A program made the translations under genes and the position numbers. A stretch of 64,000 bases of DNA, from positions 250,330-314,329 of the forward strand of contig NZ_JADPRT010000004.1 in the NCBI RefSeq assembly GCF_015690355.1, in the 5' to 3' direction. Below, piece after piece: positions 12,065-21,587 of this stretch. Origin of the DNA: Streptacidiphilus fuscans. GTDB lineage: Bacteria > Actinomycetota > Actinomycetes > Streptomycetales > Streptomycetaceae. The first letter of the stretch is position 1. Each line of letters starts with the position of its first letter. Below the pieces are notes generated by a model. That model saw only the letters and a list, made by a program, of their open reading frames with translations. It was not told the origin of the DNA and ran no database searches.

Positions 12065-12961
12065 ATGGCACACCCGCTGCAACGACAGGCCGAGATTGTC
12101 GAACTGTCGCCCGTAGGTGCCTACCACCGGCTGGTGCTGCGGGCCGAGGACATCGCGGAGCGCGTCCTGCCCGGACACGTCGTCGCCGTCGCGGTCGGCG
12201 GGCCGGACTCGGCGATGCTGATGCGGCGCGCCTTCTTCGTCCACCGGGCCGACCCGGACGAGCAGACCCTGGAGATCGTCTTCTCCGAGCAGGGCGGCTC
12301 CGACCAGGGGCGTGGCACGCGCGAGCTGGCCCAGGCCCGGGTCGGCGGGACGCTGGACATCGTCGCGCCGCTCGGCAACGCGTTCCCCGTCCCGAACGGG
12401 CCGGTCTCGGCGCTGCTGGTGGCCGGCGGCCACGGCAGCGTGCCGCTGTTCGGGCTGGCGGACCTGATCCGCGAGCACGGCGGCTCGGTCAGCTTCATCC
12501 TGGGCGCGCCCGACGCGGGCCGGCTCTTCGGCGTCGACCGGGCCAAGGAGCTGACCCCGGACGTGCTGGTCACCACCGAGGACGGCTCCTACGGGATACG
12601 CGGTCACGTGACGCTCCCGCTGGCCGAGGCGATGAAGGCGATCGACGCCGGAGTCGTCTACGCCTCCGGGCCGACGTCCGTGCTCCGAGCCGTCACCGAG
12701 ACGGCCACCAAGCTGGACGTGCGCTGCTTCACCGCCGTCGAGGAGACCATGGCCTGCGGCGTCGGCATCTGCGGCGTCGGGACCTGCCTGGCCTGCGTGC
12801 TGCCGGTGGTCGGCGACGACGGCGTGAGCCGCTTCGCGCGGGCCTGCGTCGAGGGGCCCTGCTTCGACGGGACGCGGGTCCGCTGGGACGACATCGGGAC
12901 CGTCCCGCCGGACGTCGAGGGCGCCGCGGCGATGGACCTCGGCGTGACGGGAGCCTACTGA
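12065..12961 (+). CDS. pyrK: PyrK-type dihydroorotate dehydrogenase electron-transfer subunit
   Basis: 298 aa from ATG 12065. It has a ferredoxin-reductase-like FAD domain and NAD domain (LLVAGGHGSVPLFGLADLIR), then a cysteine-rich C-terminus for a [2Fe-2S] cluster: C231, C236, C241, C244 and later C261/C266. In class 1B enzymes this subunit moves electrons from PyrD FMN to NAD+. The cluster loop is longer than usual: a 15-bp near-duplication (12755-12769 and 12770-12784) repeats CGVG(I/T) and adds one Cys. It lies 41 bp after pyrD and 1 bp before pyrDB. Confidence 0.9.
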   Translation: MAHPLQRQAEIVELSPVGAYHRLVLRAEDIAERVLPGHVVAVAVGGPDSAMLMRRAFFVHRADPDEQTLEIVFSEQGGSDQGRGTRELAQARVGGTLDIVAPLGNAFPVPNGPVSALLVAGGHGSVPLFGLADLIREHGGSVSFILGAPDAGRLFGVDRAKELTPDVLVTTEDGSYGIRGHVTLPLAEAMKAIDAGVVYASGPTSVLRAVTETATKLDVRCFTAVEETMACGVGICGVGTCLACVLPVVGDDGVSRFARACVEGPCFDGTRVRWDDIGTVPPDVEGAAAMDLGVTGAY

Positions 12962-12962
12962 G

Positions 12963-13943
12963 ATGACCGACGCGACCACCTTCGTGGCGCCGCTGGAGGG
13001 CGGTTCGGTCGACATGACCGCGCCGTTCGGGGGCGGCGGCACGCTGCCCAACCCGGTGACCACGGCCTCCGGCTGCGCGGGCTACGGCCGCGAGCTCGCC
13101 AAGTTCCAGCCGCTCGCCGAGCTCGGCTCGATCACCACCAGGACGGTCACGCCGCAACCCCGCTCCGGCCGCGCCACGCCGCGGATGGCGGAGACGCCCA
13201 GTGGCCTTCTGAACGGGATCGGTCTCCCGGGCGTGGGCATCGCGCACTTCGTCGAGAACGAGCTGGCCTGGCTGGCCGAGCGCGGCGCGCGGGTGGTCGT
13301 CTCGATCGCGGGGGAGCGGGTCGACCAGTTCGCCGAGTGCGCCCAGTGGTTGAACGACGGCCCGGCCGTGGTCGGTCTGGAGGTCAACCTGGCCTGCCCG
13401 GACGCCGACAACCAGGGCCTTGCCTTTGCCCGCAACCCCGCCACCGCCCACGACGTGATCCAGGCCGTACGCGAGGTCGCCGACCCGGCGCTGCCCGTCT
13501 ACGCCAAGCTGACGCCGGACGTCGCGTCGGTCACCGACATCGCCAAGGCCTGCGTCCGGGCCGGGGCGGACGGACTGTCGATGATCAACACGCCGCTCGG
13601 CATGGTGATCGACACCGACACTCTCCGGCCGCGGCTGTCCACGACCGCCGGAGGCCTCTCCGGCCCGGCGATCCGACCGATCGCGGTCCGCTGCGTCTAC
13701 GAGGTCCACGCGGCGATGCGGGCGGGGGAGATCACCACCGTGCCGATCACGGGCATGGGCGGGATCCGCGCCGGCCTGGACGCCCTGGAGTTCGTGCTGG
13801 CGGGGGCCTCGGGCGTGGCCGTCGGCACGGCGATCTTCCACGACCCGGGCGCGCCGCTGCGCGTCCTCGCGGAACTGCGCGAGGCGCTCGCCGCCCGCGG
13901 CTTCGCCAAGCTGACCGACGCCGTCGGTCACGCGCACCAGTAG
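12963..13943 (+). CDS. pyrDB: Dihydroorotate dehydrogenase, class 1B catalytic subunit
   Basis: 326 aa; ATG one base after the pyrK stop. It is an FMN barrel with NPVTTASGCAGYGRE near the start, ETPSGLLNGIGLPG, and the class 1 catalytic cysteine C145 in VNLACPDADNQG; the Cys in place of Ser separates it from the class 2 PyrD upstream. TGMGGIR and the end of the barrel bind phosphate. With PyrK it would form an NAD+-linked enzyme. It differs enough from the upstream PyrD that it is not a tandem duplicate but a second, independently acquired system. Confidence 0.92.
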   Translation: MTDATTFVAPLEGGSVDMTAPFGGGGTLPNPVTTASGCAGYGRELAKFQPLAELGSITTRTVTPQPRSGRATPRMAETPSGLLNGIGLPGVGIAHFVENELAWLAERGARVVVSIAGERVDQFAECAQWLNDGPAVVGLEVNLACPDADNQGLAFARNPATAHDVIQAVREVADPALPVYAKLTPDVASVTDIAKACVRAGADGLSMINTPLGMVIDTDTLRPRLSTTAGGLSGPAIRPIAVRCVYEVHAAMRAGEITTVPITGMGGIRAGLDALEFVLAGASGVAVGTAIFHDPGAPLRVLAELREALAARGFAKLTDAVGHAHQ

Positions 13944-13977
13944 TCCACCGCACCACAGATCACCTAGGGAGAACATC

Positions 13978-14811
13978 GTGACCGCCCCCTTCGGCGCCCG
14001 GCTGCGCCAGGCCATGGACGACCGCGGACAGCTCTGCGTCGGCATCGACCCGCACGCCTCGCTGCTCAGCGCCTGGGGCCTGGGCGACGACATCGCCGGC
14101 CTGACGACCTTCTCCCGCACCGTCGTCGAGGCGCTGGCCGACCGCGTCGCGGTGCTGAAGCCGCAGGCGGCCTTCTTCGAGCGGTTCGGCAGCAAGGGCG
14201 TCGCCGTGCTGGAGCAGTGCGTCGCCGACGCCCGCGCCGCCGGTGCGCTGGTCGTGATGGACGCCAAGCGGGGCGACATCGGCTCGACCATGGCCGCCTA
14301 CGCCGAGGCGTTCCTGGACGGGGGCAGCCCGCTCTTCTCGGACGCGCTCACCGTCTCGCCCTACCTGGGCTTCGGCGCCCTGAAGCCCGCCGTGGACCTG
14401 GCCCGCAAGAACGGCTGCGGCCTGTTCGCGCTGGCGCTGACCTCCAACCCGGAGGGCGCGTCCGTGCAGCGTGCCGTCGGCGCCGAGGGACGGACCGTCG
14501 CGCAGTCGGTCCTGGCCCAGCTCGCGGCCGAGAACGCGGGAGTGCAGCCGCTCGGCTCCTTCGGCGCGGTGGTCGGCGCGACGCTGACCGACGTCGACGA
14601 GGCCGACCTGGCCATCAACGGCCCGTTGCTCGCTCCCGGTGTGGGCGCGCAGGGAGCGACCATGGCCGACATCCCGCGCGTCTTCGGGCGGTCGGCGCGC
14701 AACGTCGTGCCGAGCGTCTCCCGGGACGTGCTCAAGCACGGCCCGTCGGTCCAGGGGCTGCGCGACGCGGCCCAGCGTTTCGTGGACGAGGTCCGTACGG
14801 CCGTCGCCTGA
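13978..14811 (+). CDS. pyrF: Orotidine 5'-phosphate decarboxylase (long type)
   Basis: 277 aa; GTG 13978 with AGGGAGAA about 5-12 bases upstream. It decarboxylates OMP to UMP and closes the pathway, although no pyrE (orotate phosphoribosyltransferase) is in this operon. The catalytic lysine K97 lies in VVMDAKRGDIGST, characteristic of the longer actinobacterial/myxobacterial type (about 280 aa). CVGIDPHASLL is the first strand. It is the last gene of the operon; a 250-base tail leads to a nested hairpin at 15065. Confidence 0.96.
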   Translation: MTAPFGARLRQAMDDRGQLCVGIDPHASLLSAWGLGDDIAGLTTFSRTVVEALADRVAVLKPQAAFFERFGSKGVAVLEQCVADARAAGALVVMDAKRGDIGSTMAAYAEAFLDGGSPLFSDALTVSPYLGFGALKPAVDLARKNGCGLFALALTSNPEGASVQRAVGAEGRTVAQSVLAQLAAENAGVQPLGSFGAVVGATLTDVDEADLAINGPLLAPGVGAQGATMADIPRVFGRSARNVVPSVSRDVLKHGPSVQGLRDAAQRFVDEVRTAVA

Positions 14812-15064
14812 AAGGCTTCTGTCGGTGCGTCGGCTCCCGGATGTTTGTCGGGTGATCACCGCTGGAAAACAAATATTCGGCAGTGGAACAGAGAGAAACA
14901 GCGGTAGATCGGCGACGGAGCGTGTGCGTGCGACCACCGAATGGTGGCGAATCGCGTCGCGCGCGCCGCAGGACTCGTGAAGATGTCGTGAATGAGCGGT
15001 GAGGGCGCTGAGCTGCGCGTTCGCCGCTCGTTCCGTTTTGTGGCGAAATTTCCGCCCGGTTCGG
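14812..15064. other. Long 3' region of the pyr operon, no gene seen
   Basis: 253 bases between the pyrF stop and the next hairpin. The stretch 14863-14915 (GAAAACAAATATTCGG, GAACAGAGAGAAACAGCGG) is clearly A-rich against its surroundings. No credible reading frame, tRNA or known riboswitch was recognised. It may be a 3' UTR or hide a small RNA; nothing decides between these. Confidence 0.4.
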
Positions 15065-15101
15065 AGCAGAAGCGGTCCTGAGCAGGACTTTTCTGCTCTT
15101 T
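15065..15101 (+). terminator. Nested hairpin with T-rich tail
   Basis: The outer arms AGCAGAA (15065-15071) and TTCTGCT (15091-15097) enclose the inner arms GTCCT (15075-15079) and AGGAC (15084-15088). CTTTTCC follows. This is the best terminator after pyrF, and it lies just before the predicted sIHF promoter. Confidence 0.65.
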
Positions 15102-15104
15102 TCC

Positions 15105-15133
15105 CTGACGGAAGGCCGCAACAGGGGTAGTGT
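15105..15133 (+). promoter_or_regulatory. Predicted vegetative promoter of the sIHF gene
   Basis: CTGACG (15105-15110), a 17-bp spacer and TAGTGT (15128-15133) give a reasonable -35/-10 pair for the main sigma factor. The implied transcript would have a 5' UTR of about 125 bases before GTG 15266. It sits immediately after the hairpin terminator. Confidence 0.5.
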
Positions 15134-15265
15134 CCGGCCATAGGTCGTCGAGGAGCCTCCGCACCAAGCGCGGGTCTCGTTGCTCTCGCAGGTCAGAGCC
15201 GCTAGGTTCCTCGTCGGTCCTGCACAAGTCCTGTTCCATTCATTCGAAGTACTGAGGTGAACGGC

Positions 15266-15589
15266 GTGGCACTTCCGCCCCTTACCCCTGAGCAGCGCAC
15301 GGCTGCGCTCGCCAAGGCAGCTGAGGCTCGCCGGGAGCGCGCCGAGATCAAGAACCGGCTCAAGCACAGCGGCGCCTCCCTGCACGAGGTCATCAAGGCG
15401 GGCCAGGAGAACGACGTCATCGGCAAGATGAAGGTCTCCGCCCTGCTCGAGTCGCTCCCCGGAGTCGGCAAGGTCCGGGCCAAGCAGATCATGGAGCGTC
15501 TCGGCATCTCCGAGTCGCGTCGCGTCCGCGGCCTGGGTACGAACCAGATCGCGTCGCTGGAGCGTGAGTTCGGCGGCGCCAACGCCTGA
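15266..15589 (+). CDS. mihF: Streptomyces-type integration host factor (sIHF/mIHF)
   Basis: 107 aa from GTG 15266 ([10 protein letters not shown]), with GAGG at 15254-15257. A GTG nine bases earlier is in frame, but 15266 gives the length and N-terminus of S. coelicolor sIHF. It is an actinobacterial nucleoid-associated protein, unrelated to proteobacterial IHF, that bends DNA and affects development and antibiotic production. The long N-terminal helix ([16 protein letters not shown]) and the helix-hairpin-helix [20 protein letters not shown] are visible. It lies in its usual place between pyrF and gmk. Confidence 0.95.
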   Translation: MALPPLTPEQRTAALAKAAEARRERAEIKNRLKHSGASLHEVIKAGQENDVIGKMKVSALLESLPGVGKVRAKQIMERLGISESRRVRGLGTNQIASLEREFGGANA

Positions 15590-15660
15590 GGGCGCTTCCG
15601 AGTCACGCCCGTGCGCCGGTCCGTCGGGTCCGAGTGGTTCGAGAACCTCCTCGATTCCTG

Positions 15661-15673
15661 GATAATCGGTGCA
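15661..15673 (+). promoter_or_regulatory. -10 element of a probable leaderless gmk promoter
   Basis: GATAAT at 15661-15666 ends 6 bases before ATG 15673, and no ribosome binding site precedes the ATG. The spacing puts the transcript start at the A of ATG. The -35 region is not convincing. Confidence 0.5.
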
Positions 15674-16230
15674 TGAGTGAACGTCCGCGGCTGACCGTGC
15701 TCTCCGGCCCCTCTGGGGTCGGCAAGAGCACGGTCGTCGCTCATATGCGCAAGGCACACCCGGAGGTCTGGCTCTCCGTCTCCGCCACCACCCGCAAGCC
15801 GCGGCCGGGGGAGAAGGACGGCGTCCAGTACCACTTCGTGGACGACGACCAGTTCGACAAGCTGGTCGCCAACGGCGAGCTGCTGGAATGGGCCGTCTTC
15901 GCGGGCAACCGTTACGGCACGCCGCGCCAGGAGGTCCTGCGCCGTCTGGGGTCCGGTGAGCCCGTGCTGCTGGAGATCGACCTGCAGGGCGCTCGCCAGG
16001 TCCGGGAGTCCATGCCGGAGGCCCAGCTGGTCTTCCTCGCGCCGCCGTCCTGGGACGAGCTGGTCCGCCGGCTGACCGGCCGTGGCACCGAGGCGCCCGA
16101 GGTGGTCGAGCAGCGTCTCGCCGCCGCCCGGGTGGAGCTCGCCGCCGAGAGCGAGTTCGACACGACCCTTGTCAACACCTCCGTCGAGGATGTAGCGGCC
16201 GAGCTGCTAGCCTTGATGCGCGTAGTCTGA
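15673..16230 (+). CDS. gmk: Guanylate kinase
   Basis: 185 aa from ATG 15673. It phosphorylates GMP to GDP with ATP. The P-loop GPSGVGKST is at residues 12-20. The GMP-binding segment [20 protein letters not shown] and the lid region follow. The frame is open 13 codons upstream, but no ribosome binding site supports an earlier start, and the ATG sits 6 bases after a -10-like GATAAT. It precedes rpoZ by 43 bp, as in other Streptomyces. Confidence 0.97.
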   Translation: MSERPRLTVLSGPSGVGKSTVVAHMRKAHPEVWLSVSATTRKPRPGEKDGVQYHFVDDDQFDKLVANGELLEWAVFAGNRYGTPRQEVLRRLGSGEPVLLEIDLQGARQVRESMPEAQLVFLAPPSWDELVRRLTGRGTEAPEVVEQRLAAARVELAAESEFDTTLVNTSVEDVAAELLALMRVV

Positions 16231-16273
16231 TTTTTTTGAGACTCTCCTTTTCTTCAGTTCGGAAGGTTCCCGC

Positions 16274-16543
16274 GTGTCCTCTTCGATGACAGCGCCCGAA
16301 GGCATCATCAACCCGCCGATCGATGAGCTGCTCGAGGCCACCGACTCCAAGTACAGCCTGGTGATCTACGCGGCCAAGCGCGCCCGTCAGATCAACGCCT
16401 ACTACTCGCAGCTCGGCGAGGGCCTGCTGGAGTACGTCGGCCCGCTCGTCGACACCCACGTGCACGAGAAGCCGCTGTCGATCGCGCTGCGCGAGATCAA
16501 CGCCGGTATGCTCACCGCCGAGGCCGTCGAGGCGCCGCAGTAG
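16274..16543 (+). CDS. rpoZ: RNA polymerase omega subunit
   Basis: 89 aa; GTG 16274 with GGAAGG about 10 bases upstream. Omega binds the beta' subunit and helps assemble RNA polymerase. The conserved actinobacterial sequence is nearly complete ([42 protein letters not shown]). It is followed at once by a strong terminator. Confidence 0.98.
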   Translation: MSSSMTAPEGIINPPIDELLEATDSKYSLVIYAAKRARQINAYYSQLGEGLLEYVGPLVDTHVHEKPLSIALREINAGMLTAEAVEAPQ

Positions 16544-16578
16544 TCGGAGCCTGGCCCTTGGGCAGGCCCAAAGCTCGG

Positions 16579-16624
16579 AACGCCGCGGAACGTCGGATCA
16601 CCCCCGATGTTCCGCGGCGTTTTC
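16579..16624 (+). terminator. Intrinsic terminator after rpoZ
   Basis: AACGCCGCGGAAC (16579-16591) pairs with GTTCCGCGGCGTT (16609-16621), a perfect 13-bp stem that can extend inward, followed by TTTTCT. It ends the gmk-rpoZ transcript before coaBC. Confidence 0.9.
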
Positions 16625-16671
16625 TGTGCTGTGATGGCGGTTCTGGAAGTCGTTGATCGGAGTGGGTCGGG

Positions 16672-17880
16672 GTGTCCGGTAAGAACGTGGTCCTCGGGGT
16701 CAGCGGTGGGATCGCCGCCTACAAGGCGTGCGAGCTGCTGCGGCGCTTCACCGAGTCGGGGCACTCGGTGCGGGTGGTGCCGACCGCCTCGGCGCTGCAC
16801 TTCGTCGGCGAGGCGACCTGGTCCGCGCTGTCCGGGCAGCCCGCCTCGACCGAGGTGTGGGAAAGCGTCCACGAGGTCCCGCACGTGCGGATCGGCCAGC
16901 ACGCCGACCTGCTCGTTGTCGCGCCCGCCACCGCCGACATGCTGGCCAAAGCCGCGCACGGCATCGCCGACGACCTGCTGACCAACACGCTGCTCACGGC
17001 ACGCTGCCCGGTCGTCTTCGCGCCCGCGATGCACACCGAGATGTGGGAGCACCCCGCCACCCAGGAGAACGTCGCCACCCTGCGCCGGCGTGGCGCGGTG
17101 GTGATCGAGCCCGCCGTCGGCCGCCTGACCGGCGTCGACACCGGCAAGGGCCGCTTCCCCGACCCGGAGGCGATCTTCGAGCTCTGCCAGCGGGTGCTGG
17201 CCCGTGGCGCGGACGCGGTGCGGCCCGACCTGGCGGACCGTCATGTCGTGGTCTCCGCCGGGGGCACCCGTGAGCCGCTGGACCCGGTCCGGTTCCTCGG
17301 CAACATCTCCTCCGGCCGCCAGGGCTACGCGATCGCCGCGGTCGCCGCCGCGCGCGGAGCCAAGGTGACGCTGGTCGCCGCCAACACCGAGCTGGCCGAC
17401 CCTGCGGGCGTTGACGTCGTCCGCGTCGGCACGGCGCTGGAGCTGCGGCAGGCGGTGCTGACGGCCGCCGCGACGGCCGACGCGGTGGTGATGGCCGCGG
17501 CGGTCGCCGACTTCCGCCCGGCCGAGTTCGCCGCCCAGAAGATCAAGAAGGTGGAGGGCGTCGAACCGGCCCCGGTCGCCCTGGTCCGCAACCCGGACGT
17601 GCTGGCCGAGATCTCCGCCGAGCGCGCCCGGCCGGGCCAGATCGTGGTCGGCTTCGCCGCCGAGACCAACGACGCGCTCGACCACGGCCGCGCCAAGCTC
17701 GCCCGCAAGGGCTGCGACCTGCTGGTGGTCAACGAGGTCGGCGAGGACCGCGCCTTCGGCAGCGCCAACAACGAGGCCGTGGTGCTCGGCGCGGACGGCT
17801 CGGAGACGCCGGTCCCTTACGGCCCGAAGGCGGCGCTGGCGGACACGCTGTGGGATCTCGTGGCGGCCCGGTTCGCGTGA
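16672..17880 (+). CDS. coaBC: Bifunctional phosphopantothenoylcysteine decarboxylase / phosphopantothenate-cysteine ligase
   Basis: 402 aa; GTG 16672. The N-terminal CoaC flavoprotein domain starts VVLGVSGGIAAYKACELLRR and has the PAMHTEMW motif near residue 122. The C-terminal CoaB domain starts near 190 (SAGGTREPLDPVRFLGN) and has the NISSGRQGYA and FAAETND signatures. Together they add cysteine to phosphopantothenate and decarboxylate it on the way to coenzyme A. Position and length are standard between rpoZ and metK. Confidence 0.97.
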   Translation: MSGKNVVLGVSGGIAAYKACELLRRFTESGHSVRVVPTASALHFVGEATWSALSGQPASTEVWESVHEVPHVRIGQHADLLVVAPATADMLAKAAHGIADDLLTNTLLTARCPVVFAPAMHTEMWEHPATQENVATLRRRGAVVIEPAVGRLTGVDTGKGRFPDPEAIFELCQRVLARGADAVRPDLADRHVVVSAGGTREPLDPVRFLGNISSGRQGYAIAAVAAARGAKVTLVAANTELADPAGVDVVRVGTALELRQAVLTAAATADAVVMAAAVADFRPAEFAAQKIKKVEGVEPAPVALVRNPDVLAEISAERARPGQIVVGFAAETNDALDHGRAKLARKGCDLLVVNEVGEDRAFGSANNEAVVLGADGSETPVPYGPKAALADTLWDLVAARFA

Positions 17881-18010
17881 TCGGCGGCTGATCCGGGCCG
17901 GGTCCCGCTCGTCCACCTCGGAGCGGGCCGGTCCTCCGCGGTCGAACCGTCCCTTTGTCGTACGGTTTCGGCATTCGAGTGTCCGCGTGTGATCCAGAAA
18001 ATGAGATCGG

Positions 18011-18042
18011 TTGGACCCAAGCCGCGCTCAGTTCGTTACACT
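18011..18042 (+). promoter_or_regulatory. Candidate metK promoter
   Basis: TACACT (18037-18042) is a good -10 element. TTGGAC (18011-18016) is the nearest -35-like sequence but is 20 bp away, longer than usual. The remaining gap after coaBC (17881-18010) holds only a possible CCCGCTC/GAGCGGG hairpin at 17904-17927. No SAM riboswitch core was found. Confidence 0.4.
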
Positions 18043-18131
18043 CCGGACAGTAGTCTCCAAGTCTTTCCGGACCGCCCGGGCAATTCGGCCCGAGCGGTTT
18101 AGTCAGCAGCCGCTGCAACCCAGGGAGCGCT

Positions 18132-19340
<1,209 letters not shown>

Positions 19341-19356
19341 GGCAACGCTTGAACGC

Positions 19357-19395
19357 AAGGAGAGGGTGCGGGCTGATGCCCCGCACCCTCTCCTT
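19357..19395. terminator. Perfect 16-bp bidirectional terminator
   Basis: AAGGAGAGGGTGCGGG (19357-19372) and its exact complement (19380-19395) flank a 7-base loop; TTGCG follows on the plus strand and CAAGCG-like bases on the other. It lies between convergent metK and the serine hydrolase gene. Confidence 0.88.
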
Positions 19396-19403
19396 TTGCG
19401 TGC

Positions 19404-20771
19404 TCAGACCCGGGAGAAGGCCCGACCGGCCAGGTCGAGCGCGATGACCCTGCCGTCGGCGTCGCGAGTGAAGCAGCCGCGCTGTCCCTTGAGTCCGCCG
19501 CCGGTGACGATGTACTCGTCGCCGTCGCCCGGGAGCAGGCCCATCGACTCCGGCGGGTAGTCCGCGGGCGCCTCGCCGCCGAGCGCGGCGCGGAGTTCCG
19601 GCTTGATGGCCGCCGCCAGGGTCATGCCCTGGTCGTCCGCGTCGAGGGTGAGGGTCATCGCGTCGCTGTCGTAGCGGCCCACCAGTTCGGCGGCGCGGGC
19701 CGGATCGTGGGGGATCGGCTCGGGGTCGCGGTCGACCAGGCCGAGGTGGTGCTCCAGGGTCCAGCGCAGGATCTCCTGGTTGGCGTTCATGCCGTCCGTC
19801 GCGTTCGCCAGCGAGACCACCGCGAAGTCGCGCTCCGGGACGATCAGCAGTTCGGACATCTGCCCGCTGGCCGAGCCGCCGTGCCCGAAGGCCCGCACCC
19901 CGCCCACCTCGCGCAGGAACCAGCAGATGCCGAACGCGTCGCCGAGGGAGCTGGCCTTCAGCTCGACGGTCGGCTGCTGCATCCGCCGCAGGCTCTCGGC
20001 GGTGAGGATCCGCTCGCCGCTCTCGGTGCGGCCGTCGCCCAGGTGGAAGCGCGACCAGCGGAGCAGGTCGGCCACCGTGGTCAGCAGGCCGCCGCCGGGG
20101 TTGTTGTAGCGCGGGCCCTTCCACATCCGGGAGACCGCGACCGCGCCGTCCGCGTCCGGTTCGTGGCCGACGACGAAGCGTCGGGTGATCACGTCGCCGA
20201 CCAGGTAGAAGCTCTCGGTCATGCCCACCGGCTCCAGGACCAGCTCGGTGACGGCCTGTTCGAAGGTCTGGCCGGTGACGCGCTCGATGACGTGGCCGAG
20301 GAGGTTGTAGCCGCCCTGGCTGTAGGAGGCGCGGGTGCCCGGCTCGGCGATCATGGACAGCTCGGCCAGCCGGGCCACGAAGGCGGCCAGCGCGTCGTCG
20401 CCCTCGCCGGTGTCGATGACCAGGTTCCAGTCCAGGCCGGAGGTGTGGTTGAGCAGGTGCATCACGGTGATCCGCGCGGTCGCGGCCTCGTCCGCCAGGG
20501 CGAGCTCGGGGACGTAGGTGCGGACCGGCGCGTCCAGGTCGACCCGGCCCTGCTCCGCGAGGCGCATCAGCGCGGTGGCCGTGACGCTCTTGGAGATGGA
20601 CGCGATCTGGAAGAGGGTGTGGCCGTCGACGGTGAGAGGGTTCTCCAGGCTGGTCACGCCGTGGCAGGCGTGGATCTCCAGGCCGTCCGCCCAGACCCCG
20701 ACGGCGAGGCCCGGAACGCCGAACTTCTCGGCCGTCTCCTCGACGAATGCGGTCAGCTGCTGCTCGCTCAT
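19404..20771 (-). CDS. Serine hydrolase of the class C beta-lactamase / D-aminopeptidase type
   Basis: 455 aa from ATG at 20771. The frame is open far upstream into the tetR gene, but that is composition shadow; AAGGGG upstream supports this start. The SxxK motif is S58-I-S-K61, the second motif Y150-S-Q (usually YxN), and the third HGG in FGHGGSASG. No signal peptide is seen, so it is probably cytoplasmic and more likely an esterase or D-aminopeptidase than a resistance enzyme. The last 110 residues form an extra C-terminal domain. It is divergent from tetR over three operators. Confidence 0.88.
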   Translation of the reverse strand: MSEQQLTAFVEETAEKFGVPGLAVGVWADGLEIHACHGVTSLENPLTVDGHTLFQIASISKSVTATALMRLAEQGRVDLDAPVRTYVPELALADEAATARITVMHLLNHTSGLDWNLVIDTGEGDDALAAFVARLAELSMIAEPGTRASYSQGGYNLLGHVIERVTGQTFEQAVTELVLEPVGMTESFYLVGDVITRRFVVGHEPDADGAVAVSRMWKGPRYNNPGGGLLTTVADLLRWSRFHLGDGRTESGERILTAESLRRMQQPTVELKASSLGDAFGICWFLREVGGVRAFGHGGSASGQMSELLIVPERDFAVVSLANATDGMNANQEILRWTLEHHLGLVDRDPEPIPHDPARAAELVGRYDSDAMTLTLDADDQGMTLAAAIKPELRAALGGEAPADYPPESMGLLPGDGDEYIVTGGGLKGQRGCFTRDADGRVIALDLAGRAFSRV

Positions 20772-20811
20772 GGTGGTCCGCCCCTTGCGGTCGTGGATGC
20801 TGCTTCGTGGG

Positions 20812-20897
20812 ACTTGCACTGTGTTCAAGTAGGACGCTACGCCGCTCTTGAACATTGTGCAAGTGATGCGGGGAGCGCAGCTTGAACATCGTGCAAG
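20812..20897. promoter_or_regulatory. Three equally spaced TetR-type operators
   Basis: The dyad CTTG(A/C)AC-N3-GT(G/T)CAAG occurs at 20813-20829 (reverse orientation), 20847-20863 and 20881-20897. The starts are exactly 34 bp apart. All three lie in the 138-bp gap between the hydrolase gene and tetR, and the last ends 12 bases before the tetR start. The obvious ligand is the adjacent TetR protein, controlling both genes. Confidence 0.8.
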
Positions 20898-20909
20898 TAA
20901 CATGACCCC

Positions 20910-21587
20910 ATGCCCCGCGACACATTGACCCGCGATCAGATCGTCCAGGCCGCCGTTGAACTGCTCGACGCCGAAGGGCTGGAGGGTCTCAACATGCGCG
21001 CCCTCGGCGCGCGCCTCGGTTCGGCCGCGACCGCCGTGTACTGGCACGTCGGCAGCAAGGAGAACCTGATCGCGCTGGCCGGCGACCGGGTCTGGCACGA
21101 GATCGCGCTGCCCGACGTCGAGGCCGTCGGCTGGCGCCGGGCGGCGGAGGAGATGGCGAGCGGGCTGCACACCATGCTGGCCCGGCACGGCTGGATGGTG
21201 CAGGCCTTCGGCGCGCAGCCGATGTTCGGCCCGGGCAAGGCGCGCCACGACGACCACAACCTGGGCATCTACGAGGCGGCCGGGCTCACCGGCGTCGAGG
21301 TCGACCAGGCATCCGCGTCCGTCTTCACCTACGTGCTCGGCAACGCCCTGGGCCTCGCCGCCGCGGCGTCGCTCGCCCGCAGGCTGGCCCAGGCGGGGGA
21401 CGGCGAGGCGCGGATGGCCGAGGCGATGAAGGACGCGAAGGAGGTCGCGGCCCAGTTCCCGAGGCTGCGCGCCCGTCTCGACACGTCGTCGGCCGACTAC
21501 GGATCGGGGCCGGACGACGCGTTCGTCTTCGGTCTGCGCGCCCTGCTCGACGGGTTGGAGAGCCGGATTTCGGCAGACGGAGCGTAG
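20910..21587 (+). CDS. TetR family transcriptional regulator
   Basis: 225 aa; ATG 20910. The N-terminal TetR helix-turn-helix runs from TRDQIVQAAVELLDAEGLEG to RLGSAATAVYWHVGSKENLI (about residues 7-53). The remaining 170 residues are the ligand-binding helical domain, in the group with TetR-like C-terminal folds. No ribosome binding site is obvious and the third operator ends just upstream, so binding would block transcription directly. The likely targets are itself and the divergent hydrolase. The ligand is unknown. Confidence 0.9.
   Translation: MPRDTLTRDQIVQAAVELLDAEGLEGLNMRALGARLGSAATAVYWHVGSKENLIALAGDRVWHEIALPDVEAVGWRRAAEEMASGLHTMLARHGWMVQAFGAQPMFGPGKARHDDHNLGIYEAAGLTGVEVDQASASVFTYVLGNALGLAAAASLARRLAQAGDGEARMAEAMKDAKEVAAQFPRLRARLDTSSADYGSGPDDAFVFGLRALLDGLESRISADGA

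Noticed and set aside
17881-18131. SAM riboswitch upstream of metK
   Set aside because: No SAM-I, SAM-II or SAM-IV core pattern could be found in this 250-base gap; only a weak hairpin and a promoter-like pair.
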